DNA from: Syntrophaceae bacterium CG2_30_49_12 | GTDB lineage: Bacteria; Desulfobacterota; Syntrophia; Syntrophales; CG2-30-49-12 | Length of the DNA stretch: 21,920 nt | NCBI GenBank assembly: GCA_001873675.1 | Contig: MNZP01000145.1 | Location: forward strand, 1-21,920 | Direction of reading: 5' to 3' | Part shown: positions 7,830-16,139 of the stretch, piece by piece | Layout: each line of letters opens with the position of its first letter | Position numbering within the stretch: position 1 is the stretch's first letter | Position numbers and translations under genes: made by a program | Notes under the pieces: generated by a model | What the model saw: only the letters and a program-made list of their open reading frames with translations | Databases searched by the model: none | What the model was told of the DNA's origin: nothing

Positions 7830-8863
7830 GCCTGAATGGCAACTTCTTTCAGCACGTCCAGTTGGTCAAGGGCCATGCCAGCGCCTATAGCTACCGTCGA
7901 AAGGGGATCATCCGTTACCACAATGGGAAGACATGTTTCTTCTCTAATGAGAACATCTATATTTCTCAGGAGAGCCCCTCCGCCAGTTAAAACAATACCC
8001 CTATCAACAATGTCACCCGATAATTCCGGAGGGGCGTTCTCCAGGGCATCTCTTATGGCATCTACAATAATACGGATCGGTTCCATGATGGCCTCCCGTA
8101 TCTCTTCCGAATTAATCTCCACAATTTTTGGAATACCCGATATCAGGTCCCTTCCCTTAACATCAGCTGTTCGTAATTCCTTTTCCGGATAGGCACACCC
8201 TATCGTTGTCTTTATAATCTCCGCCGATCGTTCTCCGATGAGAAGGCTGTACTTTCTTTTAATATACTGCACGATCTCCTCATCCATCTTATCACCGGCA
8301 ACCCTGACAGACTTTGAATAGACAATACCTGACAGAGATATCACAGCAACCTCCGTCGTGCCCCCACCAATATCCACAATCATGGAGCTTATCGGCTCCG
8401 TTATCGGTAAGCCGGCACCAATGGCCGCTGCCATCGGTTCTTCAATGAGATAAATCTCCCTGGCGCCGGCAGATTCTACGGTTTCCCTGACGGCTCGCCT
8501 CTCAACCTGAGTAATGCATGATGGTACCGCCACAATGATCCTCGGACGAACCAGGGTTTTGCGATTGTGGACACGGAAGATGAAGTGCCTGAGCATCGCC
8601 TCTGTAATATCAAAGTCGGCAATTACACCATCTCTCATTGGTCTGATGGCAACGATATTACCAGGGGTCCGTCCCAGCATTTTTTTGGCTTCTGCACCGA
8701 CAGCCAGGACCTTTTTCATACCTCTTGAATCTTTATGAACAGCAACCACTGAGGGTTCACTCAGCACGATACCCTTACCCTTCACGTAAACCAGAGTATT
8801 TGCCGTTCCTAAGTCTATAGCCAGGTCATTGGAAAACTTCCCCAAAATAAAATCGAGCAGCAA
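7826..8863 (-). CDS. mreB: Actin-like cell-shape protein MreB
   Basis: This 345-residue bacterial actin forms membrane-associated filaments that orient lateral wall synthesis. Nucleotide-binding signatures are intact: phosphate-1 loop DLGTANTLVYVKGKGIV (17-33), phosphate-2 DIGGGTTEVAVISLSGIV, and the adenosine motif LTGGGALLRNIDV near the C-terminus. The start is a TTG at 8863, giving the family-typical beginning MLLDFILGKFSNDLAIDLGTA. A perfect AGGAGG (plus-strand 8871-8876) sits 7 bases upstream. It is the first gene of the minus-strand rod-shape operon mreB-mreC-mreD-mrdA-rodA and faces the divergently transcribed PpiD-like gene. Confidence 0.97.
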   Translation of the reverse strand: MLLDFILGKFSNDLAIDLGTANTLVYVKGKGIVLSEPSVVAVHKDSRGMKKVLAVGAEAKKMLGRTPGNIVAIRPMRDGVIADFDITEAMLRHFIFRVHNRKTLVRPRIIVAVPSCITQVERRAVRETVESAGAREIYLIEEPMAAAIGAGLPITEPISSMIVDIGGGTTEVAVISLSGIVYSKSVRVAGDKMDEEIVQYIKRKYSLLIGERSAEIIKTTIGCAYPEKELRTADVKGRDLISGIPKIVEINSEEIREAIMEPIRIIVDAIRDALENAPPELSGDIVDRGIVLTGGGALLRNIDVLIREETCLPIVVTDDPLSTVAIGAGMALDQLDVLKEVAIQA

Positions 8864-9166
8864 GGTCTTTCCTCCTCATGTTGTTTTTATGGAACATCAG
8901 TTAGTAAGTTTAGCGTAACTGCTCAGGTTGTCAGGTTCACGGTTCAGGGTTAGGGGTTGGCTTGCGTTCTTCATATTTCATTAGTCTAACCTTGAACCGT
9001 GAACCCCGGAACTTTGAACCTGAATAGTTACACCGATTACTTCTTATATCGTATTTTATTGCTCTAATCAATGCATTTTTCTAAAAGTTACAAAAATTAT
9101 TGCATTTCACAGTCTACAATAACTATAATAACAACTTATATAAACCGCAAATGGAGGGCATTTACC
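8864..9166. other. Divergent intergenic region between mreB and the PpiD-like gene
   Basis: About 300 bases without a gene. It holds the mreB ribosome-binding site at its left end, repeat array 3 in the middle and an AT-rich stretch from about 9022 to 9150 leading to the GGAGG site of the PpiD-like gene. Promoters for both directions must lie here or nearby. The best plus-strand candidate I see is TTACAC (9026-9031) with TATTTT 18 bases on, which is weak. The upstream in-frame ATG at 9071 has no ribosome-binding site. Confidence 0.6.
8934..9021. repeat. Inverted array of 7-bp GGTTCAA-type repeats (array 3)
   Basis: The left arm from 8934 reads GGTTCAC, GGTTCAG, GGTTAGG, then GGTTGG. The right arm (about 8987-9020) carries TTGAACC (8992-8998), GTGAACC (8999-9005) and TTTGAACC (9013-9020), separated by diverged copies. 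The loop is about 26-30 bases. The arms are more degraded than in arrays 2 and 4. It lies in a divergent promoter region rather than at a 3' end, so a purely terminator role is unlikely for this copy. Confidence 0.82.
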
Positions 9167-10603
9167 ATGCTGGAACTGATGAGGAAGCATGCGAGGAACT
9201 GGCTTATGAAGGTTATACTGGGGATTATCATTATTGTCTTTATTTTCTATTTCGGTACCATGGGCGGAAGACAAAAGGCTGAAACTATTGCCACCATTGA
9301 CGGCAAAACTATAGCCATTGTAGATTTCCAGAGAGAGTATGAAAATTTGATTGATTTCTACCGCCGGCGCTATGGTGAGATGCTGACGGATGATCTCCTG
9401 AAGAAATTGAATCTCAAACAGCAGGCCTTCGATAACTTGATTCATCAGGCCATCATCCTTCATCAGGCCAATAAACTCAAATTAGAGGTTACCACTTCCG
9501 AGGTCACAGCCTCCATTCTTTCTCTTCCTGCTTTCCAGAGAAATGGTGTTTTTGATGACCGAATCTATCGGCAAATGTTGCGTTCTAATAAGATGACCCC
9601 CGAAGAATTCGAGGAGAGACAGAAAAAGTTATTAACCATAGCAAAGGTTGAGAATCTCATTTTTGATGCCGTCCAGATCTCAGATCAAGAGGTGTATGAT
9701 CTGTATAGATTTCAGAACGAAAAAATTAATATAAATTTTCTTCAGTTCCCCCCGAAGGATTTTAAAGGGAAAGTTATGCCTTCACGAAAAGATTTAGAAG
9801 CATACCTGAAGGTGCATGGTAATGATTTCCGCAAACCTGAGGAAGTTCAGATCAAATATATTTCATTTTCAAGTGAGGAAGAGGCAAAAATGGCCCACGA
9901 TACCATTTATCAGGAAGAAAATTTCGATGCATACGCCAACCAAAAAAAACTGAAGATCAACACTACGGGATTTTTCTCCCTGCATAACCCGCCGCCGGAA
10001 TTCAGCCGGCTTAGCGACTTTGTCAGCGTCGCCTTCGGCCTGCAAAGGGATGAGATTAGTAAGGTCCTCTCAGACGAAAAAGGATACTATATCCTCAAGC
10101 TCATGACCAGAAAACCTCCTTACATACCAACCCTGAGTGAGATTGAAAGGGAGGTTGAAAGGCGTTATATTGAGGAAGAATCCAGGCGTTTGTGTAAACA
10201 GGAAGCTGAGATTGTCCTCAACCGCTTGAAAAAGGGCGAAGATGTTAAAAGTATATCCCGGCAAAAGGGACTAAAGGTAACAGAAACAGGATTCTTTTTG
10301 CCTGGCTCTGAGATACCCGAACTCGGTTCTTCACAAGAGCTAAGTAAAGCCCTCTTCCTGATATCTGAGAAAAAACCCTATCCGGACAACGTACTTAATG
10401 TCAATGGAAACTTTGTGATCATCCAATTCAAGGAAAAAGGGAAGCTTGATAACGATGACTTTGAAGTAAAAAAAGAACACCTAAAGAATATCCTCTTAGA
10501 AACCAAGAAAAACGAATATCTGCAGTCATGGTTGGAAAGCAGCAAGGTATCTATGCTCAAAGAAGGTAAGTTAAAGCTTGCAAGGGACATCAAAGAGCTA
10601 TAA
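9167..10603 (+). CDS. ppiD: PpiD/SurA-like membrane-anchored periplasmic chaperone (parvulin-type PPIase family)
   Basis: This 478-residue protein starts at ATG 9167, with GGAGG 10 bases upstream and the family-typical N-terminus MLELMRKHARNWLMK. One transmembrane helix follows (about 16-33), anchoring the rest in the periplasm. A SurA-N-like helical chaperone region (about 40-195; QREYENLIDFYRRRYG, QAFDNLIHQAIILHQANKL, FQRNGVFDDRIYRQML) precedes a parvulin-like region at about 225-335 (EEVQIKYISFSSEEEAKMA, then SVAFGLQRDEIS and GYYILKLMTRK). The parvulin fold looks degenerate, so chaperone activity is more likely than strong prolyl isomerase activity. A C-terminal helical tail follows. It begins the plus-strand cluster, with dusB 3 bases after its stop. 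An extended start at 9071 would add 32 unlikely residues without a ribosome-binding site. Confidence 0.85.
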   Translation: MLELMRKHARNWLMKVILGIIIIVFIFYFGTMGGRQKAETIATIDGKTIAIVDFQREYENLIDFYRRRYGEMLTDDLLKKLNLKQQAFDNLIHQAIILHQANKLKLEVTTSEVTASILSLPAFQRNGVFDDRIYRQMLRSNKMTPEEFEERQKKLLTIAKVENLIFDAVQISDQEVYDLYRFQNEKININFLQFPPKDFKGKVMPSRKDLEAYLKVHGNDFRKPEEVQIKYISFSSEEEAKMAHDTIYQEENFDAYANQKKLKINTTGFFSLHNPPPEFSRLSDFVSVAFGLQRDEISKVLSDEKGYYILKLMTRKPPYIPTLSEIEREVERRYIEEESRRLCKQEAEIVLNRLKKGEDVKSISRQKGLKVTETGFFLPGSEIPELGSSQELSKALFLISEKKPYPDNVLNVNGNFVIIQFKEKGKLDNDDFEVKKEHLKNILLETKKNEYLQSWLESSKVSMLKEGKLKLARDIKEL

Positions 10604-10606
10604 AAA

Positions 10607-11524
10607 ATGAAAATAGGCAACTTATCATTAAAAAACAATATATTTCTGGCTCCCATGGCAGGTATTACAAACTTGCCGTTTAGAACTCTTGTAAGAGAAT
10701 TCGGGTGCTCCCTCGCTTTTACCGAAATGATCAGCGCTGCTGGTCTGGTTAGAAACACGGGAAAAAGTTACCGGTATCTTGACAGCTCACCAGACGACAG
10801 GCCTCTCGGTGTGCAGATATTCGGGTCGGATACAGAGGTTCTTGCTGAAGCAGCACAGATCGTTACAGATCGAGGCGCTGATCTTTTGAATATTAATATG
10901 GGTTGTCCTGCTAAGAAGGTTGTCAGGACAGGTGCAGGGGCCGCCCTGATGAAGAATCCTTTGCAGGTGGCCTTTATCCTGCAGGCAGTGAGAAAGACCA
11001 CCTCTCTGCCTTTGACAGTTAAAATCCGTTCCGGGTGGCATCATGACGACATGAAGGCTGTCGAGATCGCCCGCATCGCCGAGGATTGTGGGGTTGATAC
11101 GGTAATCCTGCATCCACGCTCAGCGGAACAAGGATTTAGTGGTTCAGCAGACTGGGGTATTATTGAAAATGTGAAGAAAAATCTGCATATCCCCGTGATA
11201 GGAAATGGAGATATAAGAAGCGCCGAAGATGCCCTCAGAATGATGAATATGACCGGCTGTGACGGGGTTATGGTGGGAAGGGGCGTGCTGGGAAACCCTT
11301 GGATTTTTAAAGATATCACACTTTGCTTTGGAGGTCAGGATATTTTCCCCTCGCCTTCACTGTCAGAGAGAGAAATAATCATTAAACGTCATTTGAATAT
11401 GGAGACAGATTACGCCGGTGGGGTTTTCGGGGTCAGAAGTTTCCGTAAACACCTCCTGTGGTATACGAAGGGCTTGAGGGATAGTTTTCAATTTAGACAA
11501 AAGGTCTTGACTTTTACAGATTGA
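10607..11524 (+). CDS. dusB: tRNA-dihydrouridine synthase (DusB type)
   Basis: This FMN enzyme of 305 residues reduces uridine to dihydrouridine in the tRNA D-loop. The TIM-barrel landmarks are present: APMAGITNLPFR (15-26), the catalytic cysteine Cys100 in NMGCPAKKV, KIRSGW, the HPRSAEQGFSG segment, GNGDI and GRGVLGNPW. The C-terminal helical domain is present through FGVRSFRKHLLWYTKGL but stops abruptly at FRQKVLTFTD. Related proteins usually continue for a further 12-20 residues, so the gene may be slightly shortened at its 3' end. The core is complete and activity is expected. It starts 3 bases after the ppiD stop. Confidence 0.93.
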   Translation: MKIGNLSLKNNIFLAPMAGITNLPFRTLVREFGCSLAFTEMISAAGLVRNTGKSYRYLDSSPDDRPLGVQIFGSDTEVLAEAAQIVTDRGADLLNINMGCPAKKVVRTGAGAALMKNPLQVAFILQAVRKTTSLPLTVKIRSGWHHDDMKAVEIARIAEDCGVDTVILHPRSAEQGFSGSADWGIIENVKKNLHIPVIGNGDIRSAEDALRMMNMTGCDGVMVGRGVLGNPWIFKDITLCFGGQDIFPSPSLSEREIIIKRHLNMETDYAGGVFGVRSFRKHLLWYTKGLRDSFQFRQKVLTFTD

Positions 11525-11550
11525 GCTGATATCCATATAAACAATATAAG
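11521..11550 (+). promoter_or_regulatory. Candidate sigma-70-type promoter for zapB-zapA
   Basis: TTGAGC (11521-11526), overlapping the dusB stop codon, is followed after 18 bp by TATAAG (11545-11550), 57 bases before the zapB-like GTG. A second TATAAG follows immediately (11551-11556). The boxes match 4/6 and 5/6 consensus positions. It would drive zapB, zapA and possibly the 6S RNA and rny. Confidence 0.42.
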
Positions 11551-11607
11551 TATAAGCGTTAAAGCCGCGACGATAGAACGAACTGTGGGAAGGAAAAGTG
11601 GTGTATT

Positions 11608-11838
11608 GTGGAATTAGGAAAATTTAAAGAGTTAGAAGAAAAAATAAAAGACCTTGTCGGTAAGTATTCGGTACTAAAAAGAAGGAATCATGAATTAGAA
11701 GAACTTCTAAAAAATAAAGAGCGGGAACTGGGGGAGGCAAGCATTAGCGTAGAGAAAATAAACGAGGAAAGGGATGCTGTACGCACAAGAGTTGACTCAC
11801 TTCTTGACTTGCTTCAGGATATAGATGTGTTGCCATAA
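11608..11838 (+). CDS. zapB: ZapB-like cell-division coiled-coil protein
   Basis: This 76-residue, almost entirely charged, helical protein shows heptad spacing over most of its length (ELEEKIKDLVGKYSVLKRRN, ELEELLKNKERELGE, then a second helix up to DLLQDI). Size and coiled-coil nature match ZapB, a Z-ring-associated factor that binds ZapA. The neighbouring zapA, 18 bases downstream, supports this. ZapB-like sequences are poorly distinctive, so the name rests largely on context. It starts with GTG at 11608; the upstream GGAAGGAAAAG region (11588-11598) supplies a plausible ribosome-binding site. Confidence 0.66.
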   Translation: MELGKFKELEEKIKDLVGKYSVLKRRNHELEELLKNKERELGEASISVEKINEERDAVRTRVDSLLDLLQDIDVLP

Positions 11839-11856
11839 ATTTCTGAGGTTGCGTGT

Positions 11857-12138
11857 TTGAAAAAGCGCTTTAATGTCAAAATACTGGGGCAGGAACTTTC
11901 GGTTGTAAGTGATTCGGGGGATGAACATGTGGCAAATGTTGTCCGGTACATTAATGACAAGGTGGAGGAAATAGGAAAAGCATCATCTAATATTCATACC
12001 TTGAATGTTGCTATTCTGGTGGCTTTAAACATTGCCGATGAGTATTTCAAGCTTGGTGAAGTAAATAAAGGTATCTACAATCAGCTGGAAAGTAGATCAG
12101 AAGAGTTGATTAATCTTATAAATGAGATAAGTAGGTAG
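11857..12138 (+). CDS. zapA: Cell division protein ZapA
   Basis: This 93-residue protein promotes FtsZ protofilament bundling at the division site. The N-terminal globular part (1-45) has the family pattern KRFNVKILGQELSVVSDSGDEHVANVVRYINDKV. A helical middle (THTLNVAILVALNIADEYFKL-like, 48-67) and a C-terminal coiled coil complete the fold. The start is TTG at 11857 with GAGG about 9 bases upstream; no ATG is available near the conserved N-terminus. It is followed directly by the 6S RNA, an arrangement seen in many proteobacteria (zapA-ssrS). Confidence 0.9.
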   Translation: MKKRFNVKILGQELSVVSDSGDEHVANVVRYINDKVEEIGKASSNIHTLNVAILVALNIADEYFKLGEVNKGIYNQLESRSEELINLINEISR

Positions 12139-12154
12139 TTAGAGTAAAATTTAT

Positions 12155-12350
12155 ATCCCCTGCAATGTGCGTGCTTAACTGTTCGTTTTTTGAGCCAACA
12201 CTTTGAAACCGGGGACCTTTCCTTGTTTGCGGTGTGCATGTCCACCAGCATCTCCTGATAGGAGGTGGAAAGCCTAAAGCAACAATAAGGTACCCACGTG
12301 GTCGAAAGGTTCAAAAAAGCGGTTAACACGGCATAGGCGGGGGTTTTTTT
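12155..12350 (+). ncRNA. ssrS: Probable 6S RNA (SsrS)
   Basis: The gap between zapA and rny holds a roughly 190-base rod-like inverted structure. The outer closing stem pairs CCCC...ATGTGCGTG (12157-12172) with CACGGCAT...GGGGG (12327-12343). An inner stem pairs CTTTGAAACC (12201-12210) with GGTTCAAA (12308-12315). The terminal hairpin pairs CTCCT (12252-12256) with AGGAG (12260-12264), extended by CCACC/GGTGG. Between the outer and inner stems lie unpaired stretches at about 12173-12200 and 12316-12326, as expected for the 6S central bubble that mimics an open promoter. The 3' end runs into eight T residues (12344-12351). 6S RNA binds sigma-70 RNA polymerase. Location after zapA supports the call. 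Exact ends and pairing were judged by eye, not by a covariance model. Confidence 0.82.
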
Positions 12351-12351
12351 T
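12339..12351 (+). terminator. GC stem end plus T-run at the 6S RNA 3' end
   Basis: GGGGG (12339-12343) closing the 6S outer stem is followed by eight consecutive T residues (12344-12351). This resembles an intrinsic terminator 32 bases before the rny start. If it works fully, rny would need its own promoter; if leaky, rny shares transcripts with zapA and 6S RNA. Confidence 0.5.
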
Positions 12352-12383
12352 CTGATAACTCCGAGAAAAGGAGGTGAAAGACT

Positions 12384-13949
12384 TTGCTGTACAGTAGCGT
12401 GATTATATTGACGATATTAGGATCAATTGCCGTCGGTCTGGTGTCAGGATATATACTGAGACAGAGACTTTCCAGAAAAAAACTGGAATCCTCAGAGAAA
12501 CTTGCGAAAAGAATTATCGGTGAGGCAAAAAAAGAAGCGGAAACCATCAAGAAAGAAGCTCTTCTTCAGGTTAAAGAAAATTTCCTCAAATTAAAAACTG
12601 AATCTGAAAAAGATACGGAGGCCAAAAAGCTTGAACTTGACAATTTAGAAAAAAGGCTTCGCTCTAAAGAGGAAAACTTCGATAAAAAGACGGATCTCCT
12701 CTCCCAGAAAGAGGCAAATATGGAGAATAGGGAAAAAACCCTGATACAAAAAGAAACACAGCTCCATGAAAAGTACAACAGTTTAAATCGCATGATTGAG
12801 GAACAGAGAGAAAAGCTGGAAAAGATTGCAGGAATTTCCTCGGAAGAAGCAAAGGACTACCTTGCCCAGTCTATGGAAGCGGCGGCAAAACGTGATGCTG
12901 CTATTGCTATCAGGAAAATTGAGGAAGAAGCAAAGAGAGAAGCTGATAAGAAGTCCAGGGAAATAATTGCTTACGCCATTCAGCGCTACGCTGGTGAATT
13001 CGTCGCTGAGAATACCGTATCGGTGGTTAACCTACCTTCCGATGAGATGAAGGGAAGGATTATCGGCAGAGAAGGAAGGAATATAAGGGCTATAGAGGCT
13101 GCCACCGGCATTGACCTGATTGTTGATGATACCCCTGAGGCGGTTGTTCTATCAAGTTTTGATCCTATAAGACGTGAAGTGGCAAGAGTATCTCTCGAAA
13201 GGTTGATCACAGATGGCAGAATTCATCCGGGGAGGATCGAGGAGATTGTCAAAAAGGTGCGGACGGAGGTTGAAGGTGTTATTCGGGAAACAGGTGAACG
13301 GGCATCGTTTGATGTAGGGGTTCATGATCTCCATCCGGAGATCATCAATCTCCTCGGAAGTCTCAAGTTTCGCACCAGCTTTTCCCAGAATGTCCTCCAG
13401 CATTCTATAGACGTGGCATACTTGACGGGAATGATGGCTGCCGAGTTGAAGATGAATGTCAAGGAAGCCAAAAGGGCAGGACTGCTTCATGATATCGGAA
13501 AGGCAGTTGATCATAAGATAGAAGGAACACATGCGGCTATCGGGGCCGATTATGCTAAGCGATTTGGTGAATCATCGAATATTGTTCAAGCCATTGCCAC
13601 TCATCATGATGATAGCCGAACCAATCCTATGTTGGGAGTTCTTATCCAGGCAGCCGATACCCTTTCAGCGTCACGGCCCGGAGCCCGCCGGGAGACGTTG
13701 GAGACCTATGTCAAGCGTCTGGAGGAACTGGAGAATATTGCCAATTCCTTCCGTGGTGTTGATAGGTGTTATGCGATTCAGGCCGGGAGAGAGATCCGTA
13801 TCCTTGTGGAAAATGAAAAAATATCGGACAATGATGCCGTTATGCTCTGCAGGGATATTATCAAAAAGATTGAGGCGGAATTAACGTATCCCGGACAGAT
13901 CAAGGTAACTGTTATCAGAGAAACAAGGATCTCAGGTCTTGCCAGATAG
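12384..13949 (+). CDS. rny: Ribonuclease Y
   Basis: This 521-residue membrane-anchored endoribonuclease initiates mRNA decay. The N-terminal transmembrane helix (5-25) is followed by a long Lys/Glu-rich coiled coil (about 30-190). Next comes a KH RNA-binding domain with GRIIGREGRNI (224-234) and an HD phosphohydrolase domain with the metal-binding HD pair His369-Asp370 in AGLLHDIGKAVDH, plus QHSIDVAYL and ATHHDDS. Length is typical. The start is TTG at 12384, with a strong AGGAGGTG (12369-12376) ribosome-binding site and no competing upstream start. The HD-family catalytic residues appear intact. It is followed 9 bases later by the YmdB-type gene, as in Bacillus (ymdA-ymdB) and many deltaproteobacteria. 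Confidence 0.96.
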   Translation: MLYSSVIILTILGSIAVGLVSGYILRQRLSRKKLESSEKLAKRIIGEAKKEAETIKKEALLQVKENFLKLKTESEKDTEAKKLELDNLEKRLRSKEENFDKKTDLLSQKEANMENREKTLIQKETQLHEKYNSLNRMIEEQREKLEKIAGISSEEAKDYLAQSMEAAAKRDAAIAIRKIEEEAKREADKKSREIIAYAIQRYAGEFVAENTVSVVNLPSDEMKGRIIGREGRNIRAIEAATGIDLIVDDTPEAVVLSSFDPIRREVARVSLERLITDGRIHPGRIEEIVKKVRTEVEGVIRETGERASFDVGVHDLHPEIINLLGSLKFRTSFSQNVLQHSIDVAYLTGMMAAELKMNVKEAKRAGLLHDIGKAVDHKIEGTHAAIGADYAKRFGESSNIVQAIATHHDDSRTNPMLGVLIQAADTLSASRPGARRETLETYVKRLEELENIANSFRGVDRCYAIQAGREIRILVENEKISDNDAVMLCRDIIKKIEAELTYPGQIKVTVIRETRISGLAR

Positions 13950-13958
13950 GAATACAAC

Positions 13959-14765
13959 GTGAAAATACTATTCATTGGCGACATCGTTGGTAAACCGGGC
14001 AGGAAGGCTGTCCGGGAGATTCTTCCTCAAATAATTTCCCGCTATCAAATAGGTTTTGTAATTGCGAATTGCGAGAATGCGGCCGGGGGGTTCGGCGTGA
14101 CCCGAGACATCGTCGAGGAACTTTACCAGAGCCGCATTGATGTCTTGACCTCAGGAAACCATATATGGGATAAAAAAGAAATTGTGGAATTTATTGAAGA
14201 TTATGAAACACTCTTGAGACCTGCCAACTATCCTGAGGGCTCACCTGGTCGTGGAAGTGTAGTTATGCCCGCTCCCTCTGGAGGCCATGTGGGTGTCCTT
14301 AATCTGGCAGGGAGAATCTTTATGCAACCCCTCGATTGTCCATTTAGAACGGCGGAAAGAGAGATCGAGAAGCTCAGGAAGAAGGTAAAAATTATTATCG
14401 TTGACATCCATGCAGAGGCTACTTCAGAGAAAAAGGCCCTCGGCTGGTTTCTCGATGGCAGGGTCAGCGCTGTCCTCGGCACCCATACCCACGTGCAGAC
14501 TGCCGATGAAAAGATCCTGCCGGGCGGTACCGCCTATATAACCGATGTAGGTATGGCCGGTCCTTTCAATTCCGTTATCGGGTTGAAGAAAGATGATGTC
14601 TTGCGAAGGTTTTTAACCCAGATACCAAACAAGTTTAACGTGGCCAAGGATGATGTGTGGCTTCAGGGGGTCGTGTTAGACGTTGATGGGAGTAGCGGTA
14701 AGAGTCTGGAAATTGAAAAGTTGAGTGTAAAGATGAAGGACTTAAGGGAAGACTGGGGCTTTTAA
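13959..14765 (+). CDS. ymdB: YmdB-type metallophosphoesterase (TIGR00282 family)
   Basis: This 268-residue calcineurin-like phosphoesterase has the expected dimetal motifs: FIGDIVGKPGRKA at the N-terminus (Asp8), NCENAAGGFGVT, SGNHIWDKKE, VDIHAEATSEK and LGTHTHVQTADE. A late TDVGMAGPFNSVIG segment is diagnostic of the family. Bacillus YmdB is a cyclic-nucleotide phosphodiesterase affecting motility and biofilm choice; activity in this organism is inferred. The GTG start at 13959 is 9 bases after the rny stop, and the tyrS TTG follows its own stop after 1 base, so rny-ymdB-tyrS is a tight operon. Confidence 0.92.
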   Translation: MKILFIGDIVGKPGRKAVREILPQIISRYQIGFVIANCENAAGGFGVTRDIVEELYQSRIDVLTSGNHIWDKKEIVEFIEDYETLLRPANYPEGSPGRGSVVMPAPSGGHVGVLNLAGRIFMQPLDCPFRTAEREIEKLRKKVKIIIVDIHAEATSEKKALGWFLDGRVSAVLGTHTHVQTADEKILPGGTAYITDVGMAGPFNSVIGLKKDDVLRRFLTQIPNKFNVAKDDVWLQGVVLDVDGSSGKSLEIEKLSVKMKDLREDWGF

Positions 14766-14766
14766 T

Positions 14767-16050
14767 TTGAAGAGTGTGTACGATGTTTTTCTTGAAAGGG
14801 GATTTATCGAGCAGATTACGGATGAAGCGCTGATTCAGGATCTCCTTCACAATAATCGTATTACCTGTTATGCGGGCTTCGATCCAACTGCGGTAAGCCT
14901 GCATATAGGAAGTCTTGTTCCCATTATGGCCATAGCCCATATGCAGAGGCAGGGACACAGACCAATTGTCCTGGTCGGTGGGGGAACAGGTCTCATCGGT
15001 GACCCGAGTGGCAAGTCTGAGATGCGTCATATTCTCAAACCCGATCAAATCGCCCATAACACACAATATTTGGAAAAACAGCTCTCCAGATATGTTGATT
15101 TTAATGAGGGTAAGGCCGTTTTGTTAAATAACGCAGATTGGCTGGCAGACCTCAAATATGTTGAGTTTTTAAGAGATATTGGACGACACTTCAGTGTGAA
15201 CAGGATGCTGGCCGCAGAGAGTTACAGGATACGCCTGGAAAAGGGCCTTAACTTTATAGAATTTAATTATATGCTTCTGCAGGCGTATGATTTTTTATAT
15301 CTCTTCCAGCATTACGATTGTGTTCTTCAGATGGGAGGAAACGACCAGTGGGGAAATATGCTGGCAGGAGCCGATCTGATCAGAAGGGTTGAGGGGAAAA
15401 CAGTGCACTGTATGACATTCCCCCTTCTTACGACTTCCCTGGGACATAAGATGGGCAAAACGGAAACGGGGGCAGTATGGCTTGATCCGGAACTGACATC
15501 ACCTTATGAATATTACCAATACTGGATCAATACTGATGATGCCGATGTGGAAAGATTTCTGGCTCTTTTCACCTTTTTACCGATGGAAGAGATCAGGCAG
15601 ACAAAAGGGCTGGCCAATTCTCAGTTAAACATGGCAAAGGCAGTGCTGGCCTTTGAGGCAACGAAAATTACCCACGGAGAAGATGCGGCAATTGCTGCAT
15701 GGAAGGCATCGTCAGGGGCCTTCAAGACAAGGTCAGTTGATCCAGTGCTGTTTCCGTCAAGCAAGATCCCGCGGGGCGATGTTACCGGAGATATTTCGGC
15801 AATACCATCGATTACGAAAACCAGAAAAGACCTGGAAGCGGGCATTCCTGCCTTTAAACTCTTTCATGACGCTGGTCTGTGCGGCACCAGCGGAGAAGCC
15901 AGGAGGGTAATCGCCCAGGGCGGCGGATATGTCAATGAGCAGCAGATTACATCTTTTGAGGAAAGAATCGGCCTGAATCACATAAACGATCAGGCTGAAA
16001 TCCGCCTGAGAAAAGGCAAAAAAAAGTATTTCATTATCAAAGTAACATAA
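14767..16050 (+). CDS. tyrS: Tyrosyl-tRNA synthetase
   Basis: This 427-residue class I aminoacyl-tRNA synthetase charges tRNA-Tyr. The tyrosine-binding and ATP motifs are present: YAGFDPTAVSLHIGS (35-49, with the HIGH variant HIGS), GGGTGLIGDPSGKS, QMGGNDQWGN (188-197), and the KMSKS loop as KMGKT (228-232). A C-terminal S4 RNA-binding domain occupies about 355-427. The start is TTG at 14767, one base after the ymdB stop; the protein begins MKSVYDVFLERGFIEQITDE, which is the expected family N-terminus, so no later ATG is credible. No T-box leader is visible, consistent with a gene read through from ymdB. Confidence 0.97.
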   Translation: MKSVYDVFLERGFIEQITDEALIQDLLHNNRITCYAGFDPTAVSLHIGSLVPIMAIAHMQRQGHRPIVLVGGGTGLIGDPSGKSEMRHILKPDQIAHNTQYLEKQLSRYVDFNEGKAVLLNNADWLADLKYVEFLRDIGRHFSVNRMLAAESYRIRLEKGLNFIEFNYMLLQAYDFLYLFQHYDCVLQMGGNDQWGNMLAGADLIRRVEGKTVHCMTFPLLTTSLGHKMGKTETGAVWLDPELTSPYEYYQYWINTDDADVERFLALFTFLPMEEIRQTKGLANSQLNMAKAVLAFEATKITHGEDAAIAAWKASSGAFKTRSVDPVLFPSSKIPRGDVTGDISAIPSITKTRKDLEAGIPAFKLFHDAGLCGTSGEARRVIAQGGGYVNEQQITSFEERIGLNHINDQAEIRLRKGKKKYFIIKVT

Positions 16051-16139
16051 AACGGATCCCGTCGTATCCAGGTATTGGACAGAGAAGCCCTGGAAGAGTT
16101 AGCCCGTGGAGAGAGGCGTCTTTCTTAAAGGGGGTAAGT

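Noticed and set aside
9071..9166. Longer N-terminus for the PpiD-like protein from ATG 9071
   Set aside because: It lacks a ribosome-binding site and the extra 32 residues do not look like a signal or known domain, whereas ATG 9167 has GGAGG and a family-typical N-terminus.
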